Shown: one piece after another, positions 1 to 5,838 of the stretch
How the letters are laid out: each line of letters opens with the position of its first letter
How positions within the stretch are numbered: position 1 is the first letter of the stretch
Assembly (NCBI GenBank): GCA_017577365.1
Contig: PKRJ01000078.1
Span: 1 to 13,192 of the forward strand
DNA: 13,192 bases
From: Gammaproteobacteria bacterium
GTDB lineage: Bacteria; Pseudomonadota; Gammaproteobacteria; Steroidobacterales; Rariloculaceae
Reading direction: 5' to 3'
Translations under genes and position numbers: made by a program
Notes under the pieces: model-generated
What the model was told of the DNA's origin: nothing
Seen by the model: the letters and a program-made list of their open reading frames with translations, nothing else
Databases searched by the model: none

Positions 1-1
1 G

Positions 2-1351
2 TCCATAGGTGTGTGGAATCTCGGCGATGAGACGAGCGTCCGTCTCTGGCTACGACGCCAGGGTATTCCCGAGACGACCGTCACCCTAGTGCCGCAGGCT
101 GCCCGCGCGGCCGATCTCATCGCAGGGCGCGTCGCGTGCGCGACCATCATGTCCTACAACGAGTTCTGGGACCTCGTCCGCGCGGGCTTCCAGGCGAGGG
201 ATCTGATCGTCGTGCGGTTCGGCGAGGAGGGGCTGGGACTGCTCGAGGACGGCCTGTACGTCCGCGGCGCGGCGCTCGAGGACGCCGATTTCCGGCGCCG
301 GGTCTCCGCTTTCCTGCGCGCCACCGCGGCCGGCTGGCGAGAGACACGTCTCCATCCCCACGAAGCCATCGCAGCACTGCTCGAGCGGGCTCGGGATGTC
401 GATCGGGACCACGAGGAGAACATGTTGGAGACGGTGCTGACGCTCATCCCGGCCGCCGATCCGTTCGGTCTACTCGCGCTCGACGAGTACGAACGAACCC
501 TGCAGATATTGGCCGGAGGGGGCTTCAGGGAGGATGCGCTGCGCGATGCCGCGCGGGAGGCGTGGACCCACCGGATTTGGCGTGCCACGGATTTGGCACC
601 GTCCGCGACACTGCCGCCCGCGACGCAGCATTACCTGGTAACGGCGGTTCGGACGCAGTGGTTCTACGTGCTCGATCTCATCGGCACGGCCGCATTCGGT
701 CTCGCCGGATTCATGCGCGCCGAGCGGCGTCGGTACAACCTATGGGGCGCGTTCGTCTGCACCGCGGTTCCGGCGGTGGGTGGCGGCACGCTGCGCGACC
801 TCCTGGTCGGGGGCACGCGGCATCCGCCATTCATTCTCGAGGACCCGAGCTATCTCGCGGTCGTGCTGATGGTCGTCGCGGCGGGCACGATCGTCACTCG
901 GTTGGCACCGAATATCAGGGAGACTCGGGCGTTCAGCGAAACGCTTCTCGTGCTCGACTCGGTCGGATTGTCGGTATTCGCGATCGTCGGGGCGCAGGTG
1001 GCGCTGATCGCGGGCTTGGACTGGTACTACGTGCCTCTCTGCGCGGCGATTACCGCGGCCGGCGGCGGCCTGCTGCTCGACGTCATCACGGCGCGCCCGC
1101 CGCGGGCGTTCAGCGGTGGCGCCCCGTACGAAGGCGTGGCGATCGGCGGCTCGCTGCTCTTCTTGCTCCTCCTCTGGGTGGCGACGCGTTACGAGCACGA
1201 GCCGGGGCTCGTCACGGCGGCGATCGTCATCGCGCTGCTCGTCACGTTCACCGTCCGGATCGTCGTCATCAAGTTCCAGATTCGCTCGTATCGCCTCGTA
1301 TCGCGCAGGAGCTGGAAGAGCTCGCCGCGGCAAACCACGACCTCTTCGTGA
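2..1351 (+). CDS. Substrate-binding (NMT1/THI5-like) domain fused to TRIC/UPF0126 membrane protein, 5'-partial
   Basis: The frame is open to the left edge, so the true start and any signal peptide lie outside the window; the GTG at 11 falls inside a conserved-looking fold and is not a credible start. Numbering from that GTG codon, residues 1-205 resemble the C-terminal lobe of NMT1/THI5/SsuA-type periplasmic binding proteins (VPQA, SYNEFWDL near 48-55, LLEDGLYVR near 78-85, then a helical AAGW segment). Residues 217-425 resemble the UPF0126/TRIC cation-channel family ('glycine transporter' in Pfam), a duplicated three-helix unit. Repeat 1 carries LDLIGTAAFGLAG and GGGTLRD (257-263); repeat 2 carries LDSVGLSVFAIVG and GGGLLLD (351-357), where Arg of GGGxxRD is Leu. 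A last hydrophobic helix spans about 403-420. By inference the binding domain sits in the periplasm, tethered to a membrane channel or carrier; the ligand is unknown. The last 20 residues are Ser/Arg/Thr-rich and look out of frame (see findings). Convergent with the next gene. Confidence 0.85.
   Translation, partial: SIGVWNLGDETSVRLWLRRQGIPETTVTLVPQAARAADLIAGRVACATIMSYNEFWDLVRAGFQARDLIVVRFGEEGLGLLEDGLYVRGAALEDADFRRRVSAFLRATAAGWRETRLHPHEAIAALLERARDVDRDHEENMLETVLTLIPAADPFGLLALDEYERTLQILAGGGFREDALRDAAREAWTHRIWRATDLAPSATLPPATQHYLVTAVRTQWFYVLDLIGTAAFGLAGFMRAERRRYNLWGAFVCTAVPAVGGGTLRDLLVGGTRHPPFILEDPSYLAVVLMVVAAGTIVTRLAPNIRETRAFSETLLVLDSVGLSVFAIVGAQVALIAGLDWYYVPLCAAITAAGGGLLLDVITARPPRAFSGGAPYEGVAIGGSLLFLLLLWVATRYEHEPGLVTAAIVIALLVTFTVRIVVIKFQIRSYRLVSRRSWKSSPRQTTTSS
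1285..1304 (+). repeat. 10-bp tandem duplication near the 3' end of the TRIC-fusion gene
   Basis: CTCGTATCGC is present twice in direct succession (1285-1294 and 1295-1304). The unit is not a multiple of three, so gain or loss of one copy changes the reading frame. It sits exactly where coding signal appears to pass from the annotated frame to the next frame. Confidence 0.8.
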
Positions 1352-1392
1352 AAGCGATATCGTTCGGAGCCACACGTGGACGCCCAGCTGCT

Positions 1393-2136
1393 TCACCCGC
1401 CGACCGGCTCTCTCACAGCGACGAACGTGATCACGCCGGCGCTCGATTCGCGCTCGATCGTTCGCAGGCCCGCCTCGGCACAGACGCGTTCGAGCCACTC
1501 TGGATCAAGGCGCAGCTTACGGTAACTACTCAATCGCTGACGCCAGCCGCCGTCGACGCGTTCGTGCACGAGATCGTAGACGGTGACCGTGCTCTCGGAA
1601 TACTCGAGGAAGCACGTCAGAATGCGCGCGTCTTCGCTTCTGACGGGAATGAAACGCGCCTCCTGACGTAGCTCTCGCGAGACGTAGTCGCGGAACGTCG
1701 CGACGAACATTCCGCCCGGCGCAAGCACGGCGGCCGACTGTCGGATCAACCCCTCGACGTCGTCCGTCGTCGGTAGATGCGTAAGCGTGTCGCCCATGCA
1801 CACGACGACGCCGACGGGCGGAGGAACGTGCCGATCGAGCTCGAGCAGATCGGCCTCGATCGGCGTGACGGGTAGACCGCGGGCGTTATGCCGCAATTCC
1901 TCGAGCAGCGGCCGACAGAAGTCGATCGCGAAGACCTCGAACCCTCGCTCCGCAAGCGCGACGGACTGAGCGCCGTGGCCGGCGCCGAGGTCGACGGCGC
2001 GCGGACTGGAGCCCGGTTCGAGCCCGAGTCGGTCGAACAGGTCGGCGCTTCTCGTCTTCAGGGCGGCGAAGTCGCCGGCCATCCACGAGTAGATGGGGCC
2101 GAGGTGCCCATCGTAATGCTCTTTCGCGCTCGCCAT
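1393..2136 (-). CDS. Class I SAM-dependent methyltransferase
   Basis: This 247-residue protein is a probable cytoplasmic methyltransferase with a Rossmann-like AdoMet fold. Motif I is VDLGAGHGAQS (about 48-58), and the acidic residue ending strand 2 is in FAIDF (69-73). EADLLEL (94-100) marks the loop after strand 3, and VCMGDTLTHL (112-121) the strand 4 region. LAPGGMFVATFRDY (138-151) follows, with a C-terminal strand pair typical of small-molecule methyltransferases. The substrate cannot be told. Two ATG codons compete (2140-2142 and 2134-2136). A perfect AGGAGG at 2145-2150 is 2 nt from the first but 8 nt from the second, so the second is chosen. The gene converges on the TRIC-fusion gene with a 40-nt gap and lies 264 nt downstream of the MBL hydrolase on the same strand. 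A paired palindrome about 70 nt upstream may take part in its regulation (inference). Confidence 0.9.
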   Translation of the reverse strand: MASAKEHYDGHLGPIYSWMAGDFAALKTRSADLFDRLGLEPGSSPRAVDLGAGHGAQSVALAERGFEVFAIDFCRPLLEELRHNARGLPVTPIEADLLELDRHVPPPVGVVVCMGDTLTHLPTTDDVEGLIRQSAAVLAPGGMFVATFRDYVSRELRQEARFIPVRSEDARILTCFLEYSESTVTVYDLVHERVDGGWRQRLSSYRKLRLDPEWLERVCAEAGLRTIERESSAGVITFVAVREPVGG

Positions 2137-2144
2137 CGCCATAA

Positions 2145-2150
2145 CCTCCT
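2145..2150 (-). promoter_or_regulatory. Strong ribosome-binding site of the methyltransferase gene
   Basis: Perfect AGGAGG on the minus strand. Its 8-nt spacing to the ATG at 2134-2136, against only 2 nt to the upstream ATG, decides the start. Confidence 0.75.
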
Positions 2151-2211
2151 GCGGCGCGCCCGCGTCGGCACCGGCTGCGGCTCGACTTGGGGCGGCTGAG
2201 CCTCGACGGCG

Positions 2212-2266
2212 CCTCCGCGGAGGGATTTGTTGATTGAGAATCGTTCAGCATATCCCTCCGCGGAGG
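2212..2266. repeat. Paired CCTCCGCGGAGG palindromes forming a perfect 15-bp inverted repeat
   Basis: The arm CCTCCGCGGAGGGAT (2212-2226) has its exact reverse complement at 2252-2266, separated by a 25-nt A/T-richer loop (2227-2251). Each arm also contains the self-complementary 12-mer CCTCCGCGGAGG (2212-2223 and 2255-2266); the centres are 43 bp apart, about four helical turns. It lies between the end of the MBL hydrolase gene and the methyltransferase start. It could be a double operator or an RNA hairpin in the methyltransferase leader. No T-tract follows on either strand, so a plain intrinsic terminator is unlikely. Confidence 0.8.
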
Positions 2267-2400
2267 TGACCGCTCCAATCCGAGCATACAAGCGAGGCGA
2301 GGGCGAGTCGCCGCTGCCGGACACGCTCGCCTCGGTCGCGCTGTCGCTTGCGTCAAGGTCGGGCGTCGATCGGCGGCGCGATCGCGGGGGGGGCTATGAG

Positions 2401-3267
2401 CTATTGAAACTCCGCGATCACGTCCGCCGCGTTCCCGAACACGAAAAAGGCCATCTGGCCGAACTCGGCCCGGACCGCCGTTTGCACGTCCTCGATCGAG
2501 CGTCCGGCCTTGAGCATTTCGGTGATGAACTCCTGAATCCTGAGCGTCTCCTCGTGGAACGCCTGCAAGGTGGCGCGATCGGTCGGTTCGCTGTGTCCCG
2601 GTATCACCGTGTCGAACTCGAGCTCGAGCACGCGCTCGACCGTCGGCCCCCACTCCTTCAGGGTGCCTCCGCCCGCCGGGTCGATCGCACGCACGAACGG
2701 ATTGCCGCCGGCAAAGAGATCGCCCATCAGGATCAGCTTCTCCTCGGGCAGATGGATCACCAGATCGCCGTCCGTATGGCCGCGCCCGAACCAGTACAAG
2801 TCCATGACGTGCTCGCCGAAGTACAGGCGCAGGTGGTCGTCGAACGTGATCGTGGGCAGCCCAAGCTGCTGAACGGCCGCGAGCCGGCGGCGTGCATTCT
2901 CGGTCGCGACGATATCCGCGCCGAGACCCGCGAGCCGGATGTTGCCGCCGGTGTGGTCCGGATGCATGTGAGTGTTGATCACATACTTCACGGGCTTGTC
3001 CGTGACCGTCCGGAGCAGCTCCATGTAGCGGTCGTACTCGTTCTCGAACTTGGTGTCGACGAGCAGCACCGCGTCATCCGACGTGAACACGATGATGTTG
3101 CCCGACGCCGAGCTGCTGATCCGGTAGATGCCGTCGCGAACCTTCTCTATCTGGAGCGGGAAGTTCCCGAAAGGACTGGCGCCGCCGCCGCGGGGTTGGG
3201 CGAAAACCGTCGCTGTCGCAAGCAGCAGCCCGGCAAAAAGGAGGTACTTGGCTTTCAATTCCCACAT
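2401..3267 (-). CDS. Exported metallo-beta-lactamase-fold (MBL) hydrolase
   Basis: This 288-residue precursor starts with a cleavable-looking signal peptide: Lys5/Lys7, a hydrophobic core at about 9-21, and VFA|Q at 21-24. The mature protein is therefore probably periplasmic. The binuclear zinc site of the MBL fold appears complete: HMHPDH (His100, His102, Asp104, His105), His164 in GRGHTDGD, Asp183 in MGDLF, and His225 in PGHS. The HxHxDH pattern matches subclass B3 lactamases but also many non-lactamase hydrolases, such as esterase-, lactonase- and SoxH-like enzymes; the substrate is not evident and beta-lactam resistance should not be assumed. The ATG at 3265-3267 has GAGG directly abutting it. 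The TTG three codons in (3256-3258) has that GAGG at 9-nt spacing and would give an equally good signal peptide, so the start is uncertain by three residues. A run of eight C residues (minus strand) lies a few bases after the stop. Divergent from the dienelactone hydrolase gene. Confidence 0.9.
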   Translation of the reverse strand: MWELKAKYLLFAGLLLATATVFAQPRGGGASPFGNFPLQIEKVRDGIYRISSSASGNIIVFTSDDAVLLVDTKFENEYDRYMELLRTVTDKPVKYVINTHMHPDHTGGNIRLAGLGADIVATENARRRLAAVQQLGLPTITFDDHLRLYFGEHVMDLYWFGRGHTDGDLVIHLPEEKLILMGDLFAGGNPFVRAIDPAGGGTLKEWGPTVERVLELEFDTVIPGHSEPTDRATLQAFHEETLRIQEFITEMLKAGRSIEDVQTAVRAEFGQMAFFVFGNAADVIAEFQ

Positions 3268-3300
3268 CCTCGAATCTTGCGGACGGCCTAATGCTACATG

Positions 3301-3331
3301 CGGAGGCAGCCGCCGCCCAAGGCCGCCTCCG
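3301..3331. repeat. Inverted repeat in the divergent intergenic region
   Basis: CGGAGGCAGCC (3301-3311) pairs with GGCCGCCTCCG (3321-3331) with one mismatch and a 9-nt loop. It starts 34 bp upstream of the MBL hydrolase start. Its outer half-sites CGGAGG/CCTCCG are the same hexamers that form the palindromes at 2212-2266, which may be shared regulation or GC-rich coincidence. Confidence 0.6.
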
Positions 3332-3373
3332 ACGGTGCGCGTCGGCGGCGTCTCCGCGTAGGCGTTCCACGAC

Positions 3374-3392
3374 GCCGACGCCAGGCGTCGGC
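3374..3392. repeat. 19-bp near-perfect palindrome (REP-like or operator)
   Basis: GCCGACGCC and GGCGTCGGC (9-bp arms) flank a single A. Related GCGTCGGC/GGCGTC words at 3339-3352 could pair with its left arm as an alternative fold. It lies between two divergent genes, so it is not a terminator for either. A repetitive extragenic palindrome or a regulator site are the likely options; copy number elsewhere in the genome would tell them apart. Confidence 0.6.
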
Positions 3393-3451
3393 TACTGATG
3401 ACGTCCGGGGGCGCCTTCCGTCCGGCCGCCCATCCCGGCGGGCGCGCGAGC

Positions 3452-3457
3452 TAGAAT
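3452..3457 (+). promoter_or_regulatory. Possible -10 element for the dienelactone hydrolase operon
   Basis: TAGAAT matches the sigma-70 -10 consensus at five of six bases, and it would start transcription about 27 nt before the ATG at 3491. No convincing -35 box is visible at 16-18 nt spacing, so this is tentative. Confidence 0.3.
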
Positions 3458-3490
3458 CGAGGGCGCCGATTGTCCGCGAAAGGATCGACC

Positions 3491-4207
3491 ATGGCTCTAC
3501 GCGAACAACACGTCGAATACCGTGACGGCGATGCACTGCTGGAAGGCTTTTTCTGCTACGAGGACTCCTATCGCACTCCGCTGCCGGCCGTGATGATCAG
3601 CCATGCCTGGGGCGGGAGAGACGAGTTCGTCGAGCGCAAGGCGCGGCGCTTGGCTTGGCATGGGTACGCCGCCTTCGCCCTCGACATGTACGGGAAGGGC
3701 AAGCGGGGCCACAGCGTCGAAGAGAACCAGGCGTTGATGGCGCCCTTCGTTCAGGACCGGGCGCTGCTCGCGCGGCGAATCAACGCTGCGCTTACGGCGG
3801 TGAAGGGATTGCCGCAGGTCGACGCGCGGCGCATCGCGGCGATGGGCTTCTGCTTCGGCGGCATGTGCGTGCTCGATCTCGCGCGAAGCGGCGCCGACGT
3901 GCGCGGTGTCGTGAGCTTCCACGGAATTCTCAAGCCTCCCGGACTGCCTGCGAACAAGATCGGCGCGCGGATTCTCATCCTGCACGGCTACGACGATCCG
4001 CTCGCTCCGCCCGAGGATGTGCTGGCCATCGCGAAGGAGCTCACGGATGCGGGCGCGGACTGGCAGCTGCATGCGTACGGCCACACCGTGCATTCGTTCA
4101 CGAACCCTGAAGCCAACAACAAGGAAGGCGGCATGGTGTACAACGAAGTGGCCGACCGCCGCTCATGGCACGCACTGATGCAGTTCCTGGAAGAGACGCT
4201 GCGGTGA
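3491..4207 (+). CDS. Dienelactone hydrolase family protein
   Basis: This 238-residue cytoplasmic alpha/beta hydrolase has the usual length for the DLH family (PF01738). The Cys-His-Asp triad is visible: nucleophile Cys121 in GFCFGGM, Asp169 in HGYDDP, and His201 in HTVHSF. Glu45 or Asp44 in GGRDEFVER lies where DLH enzymes carry an activating acidic residue. Authentic dienelactone hydrolases open dienelactone to maleylacetate in chloroaromatic breakdown, but no other genes of that pathway are present here, so the physiological substrate is open. The ATG at 3491 is chosen over the TTG at 3470 because AAAGGA stands about 7 nt before it. The stop TGA overlaps the next gene's GTG start as GTGA, which indicates translational coupling with a second hydrolase. 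Confidence 0.92.
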   Translation: MALREQHVEYRDGDALLEGFFCYEDSYRTPLPAVMISHAWGGRDEFVERKARRLAWHGYAAFALDMYGKGKRGHSVEENQALMAPFVQDRALLARRINAALTAVKGLPQVDARRIAAMGFCFGGMCVLDLARSGADVRGVVSFHGILKPPGLPANKIGARILILHGYDDPLAPPEDVLAIAKELTDAGADWQLHAYGHTVHSFTNPEANNKEGGMVYNEVADRRSWHALMQFLEETLR

Positions 4208-5067
4208 AGCGCATGCCGGTCTCCGGTGCCTCGCTCGCGTATGTCGAGCAGGGCACCGGAACGCCGGTCGTGCTGGTTCACGGTGCGCCCTCAGATCACC
4301 GGATGTGGCTGCGCCATTGCGAATGGCTCGCCGCCCACGGATTCCGTGCGATCGCCTTCACGCAGCGCTACTTCGGCACCGATCCCTGGAATCCGGACTG
4401 GCCGCCGTTCGGTACGCGGCTACACGCGAACGATCTTGGGGACCTGCTCGCCGCGTTGGAAGAGCCGCCGCATGTCATCGCGTGGTCGTACGGCGCGCAC
4501 GTCGCGCTGGCCGCAGCCGTCGAGCGGCCGCGCCTGATGCGGAGCTTGTTCGTCTACGAGCCGGGGTTTCCCACTTGGGTGAGTGATCCGGAACAGCTTC
4601 GGGAGTTCTCGGAGGACGCCGAACGCATGTTCGGTCCCGCAGCGGCGGCGGTTCAGCGCAGCGACAACGAAGCTGCGGCACGCGCGCTGATCGACGCCTC
4701 CGGCGGCAGCGACGGCTATTTCGATTCGCAGCCCGAGGATCGCCGCCGGATTCAGCTCGACAATGCGCGGGTCATGCCGAAGCTGTTCTCGCAGTCGTCT
4801 CCCGTCGAGATCACCTGCGAGCAGCTTCGTGCTCTCGAAGTTCCCACCGCTATCACGTGGGGTGCACGGACTCGCGCTCTGTTTCGAGTCGTTTCGGCTG
4901 CGGCCGCCGCGTGCGTCCGTGGCCAGCATGCGAGTGAAGTCGCGAACGCCACTCACATGTGGCCGGAAGAGGATCCGGAAGGGTTCTGCCGCCTCGCCGT
5001 GCGTTTTTCTCGGGTAAGAAACTCGAGCGGACCGCCGGCGGGCAATGGATCGAAGCGTGGCGCTTAG
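4204..5067 (+). CDS. Alpha/beta fold hydrolase
   Basis: This is a 287-residue alpha/beta hydrolase fold protein. The oxyanion-hole motif HGAP lies at 26-29, the nucleophile elbow AWSYG at 93-97 (Ser95), and the likely catalytic His251 is in ATHMWPEEDP. The acid normally found after strand 7 is not obvious, since that segment reads WGARTRALF (219-227). Glu119 in VYEP, after strand 6, is a possible stand-in (inference). The GTG start at 4204 overlaps the preceding stop (GTGA); an in-frame ATG three codons later (4213) is the alternative. Coupling to the dienelactone hydrolase gene suggests the two act on related esters, but no substrate can be named. The last 17 or so residues form a Gly/Ser/Arg-rich tail beyond the fold. 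Confidence 0.88.
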   Translation: MKRMPVSGASLAYVEQGTGTPVVLVHGAPSDHRMWLRHCEWLAAHGFRAIAFTQRYFGTDPWNPDWPPFGTRLHANDLGDLLAALEEPPHVIAWSYGAHVALAAAVERPRLMRSLFVYEPGFPTWVSDPEQLREFSEDAERMFGPAAAAVQRSDNEAAARALIDASGGSDGYFDSQPEDRRRIQLDNARVMPKLFSQSSPVEITCEQLRALEVPTAITWGARTRALFRVVSAAAAACVRGQHASEVANATHMWPEEDPEGFCRLAVRFSRVRNSSGPPAGNGSKRGA

Positions 5068-5130
5068 AGCGGGGGCCTGAGGCCTTGCGCTCGCGAGAAG
5101 TAGGCGGGACCAGCGCCGAGCTTCGTCATT

Positions 5131-5136
5131 TATACT
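5131..5136 (+). promoter_or_regulatory. Possible -10 element before the small membrane protein gene
   Basis: TATACT, preceded by ATT, is the most A/T-rich spot of the 125-bp spacer and matches the -10 consensus at five of six positions. A matching -35 is not evident. It would give a leader of about 50 nt before the GTG at 5193. Confidence 0.35.
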
Positions 5137-5192
5137 TCGAGCAACGCCCACCGGCGCGTGACGATCGACTGGGGGCGCCAGGAGAAGCAGCC

Positions 5193-5438
5193 GTGTCAGA
5201 GAAGCGAGAAGAGTCTCATTGGTTCGGCGCGAAAACCTACGGAATCGGCTGGACGCCCGTGACATGGCAGGGATGGGTTGTAGTGATCGTGTTCGTCGTT
5301 CTAGTCATCGGCGGGATGGCTCTCATCGACGAATGGTGGCTCAAAGTCGCGTACGCGGTTCTGCTGATCGTAGCGCTCGTGTTCCTGGCGGCGTGGAAGG
5401 GTGAAAAGCCCTTCAAATGGCGCTGGGGGCGTGGGTAA
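5193..5438 (+). CDS. Small two-helix membrane protein, conserved, function unknown
   Basis: This 81-residue protein has a charged N-terminus and a Trp-rich motif (WFGAKTYGIGW, then TPVTWQGW, residues 10-28). Two hydrophobic helices follow, at about 28-44 and 50-67, with a short acidic turn (IDEWW) between them. The end is basic (KGEKPFKWRWGRG). A WFxxKxYGxGWxPxTWQGW pattern before two helices is familiar from a widespread family of small uncharacterised proteins; this is from memory and was not searched. The GTG start is set by AGGAG at 5180-5184 with 8-nt spacing. Longer in-frame openings upstream overlap the hydrolase gene and look non-coding. The DUF4440 gene follows after 23 nt. Confidence 0.82.
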   Translation: MSEKREESHWFGAKTYGIGWTPVTWQGWVVVIVFVVLVIGGMALIDEWWLKVAYAVLLIVALVFLAAWKGEKPFKWRWGRG

Positions 5439-5461
5439 CGGCGCGCGCCGCAACGAGGACG

Positions 5462-5836
5462 ATGAATCCCCCAGAGGTTCTGCGTTGCCTTGTCGATCTG
5501 GAAAGGCAGCTACACAAATTGGAGGTGCGGCGAGATCCGGAACGGCTAGGAACGCTTCTGCACACGGAATTCGAGGAGATCGATCGGTCCGGACGCCGCT
5601 ATAGTCGAGAAGAAATCCTGTCGGAGTTTCACGGCGGGAAAACGCTGCCGGAAATCCATTCTGAAGGATTCGAGCTTACAACCATCGCCGACGGTATCGT
5701 TCTTCTGACGTACAAATCGGCGCATATCGGAGAGGACGGAACGCGCCACCGCTGGACGTACCGAACGTCACTGTGGGTCCGACGGGAGCAACGCTGGAAG
5801 CTGCGCTTTCACCAGGGCACGCCGATCGAAGAGTGA
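5462..5836 (+). CDS. NTF2-like / DUF4440 (SnoaL-like) family protein
   Basis: This 124-residue cytoplasmic protein has the alpha+beta cone fold pattern of the NTF2-like superfamily. An N-terminal helix (LVDLERQLHKLEVRRDPERL) leads to LLHTEFEEIDRSGRRYSREEIL. Strands around ADGIVLLTYKSAH and HRWTYRTSLWVRREQRWKLRF follow, and the protein closes on RFHQGTP, a typical DUF4440 ending. Members serve as small enzymes or ligand-binding proteins; no specific role can be given. The ATG at 5462 is chosen; GAGG lies 3 nt upstream, which is close, and translation may depend on the upstream gene. Codon use and GC (roughly 52% in a counted 60-bp sample) are lower than in the flanking genes. Confidence 0.82.
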   Translation: MNPPEVLRCLVDLERQLHKLEVRRDPERLGTLLHTEFEEIDRSGRRYSREEILSEFHGGKTLPEIHSEGFELTTIADGIVLLTYKSAHIGEDGTRHRWTYRTSLWVRREQRWKLRFHQGTPIEE

Positions 5837-5838
5837 GC

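Noticed and set aside
136..1671. A 511-codon plus-strand frame overlapping both the TRIC-fusion and methyltransferase genes
   Set aside because: It is Arg/Gly-rich with no recognisable domain and runs antisense through the methyltransferase. Only its short piece at about 1297-1350 looks coding, which is treated as a possible frameshift instead.
2058..2324. An 88-codon minus-strand frame covering the methyltransferase upstream region and its start
   Set aside because: It overlaps the methyltransferase coding region out of frame, ends in a Trp/Arg-rich shadow and has no recognisable features; the spacer is better explained as regulatory DNA.
2386..2393. Run of eight G (C on the transcribed strand) just after the MBL hydrolase stop, as a phase-variable tract
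   Set aside because: It lies outside any coding region and away from a promoter spacing, so length change would have no evident effect.
2401..3267. MBL-fold protein as a true class B3 beta-lactamase
   Set aside because: The HxHxDH and downstream ligands are common to the whole MBL superfamily; nothing in the sequence or neighbourhood specifically indicates beta-lactam hydrolysis.
2227..3291. A 354-codon plus-strand frame opposite the MBL hydrolase gene
   Set aside because: It is the antisense shadow of a gene with intact metal ligands and a signal peptide; its composition is Arg/Glu/Leu shadow-like.
5074..5084. GGCCTGAGGCC palindrome after the alpha/beta hydrolase gene, as a terminator
   Set aside because: The 1-nt centre cannot form a stable loop and no T-run follows.
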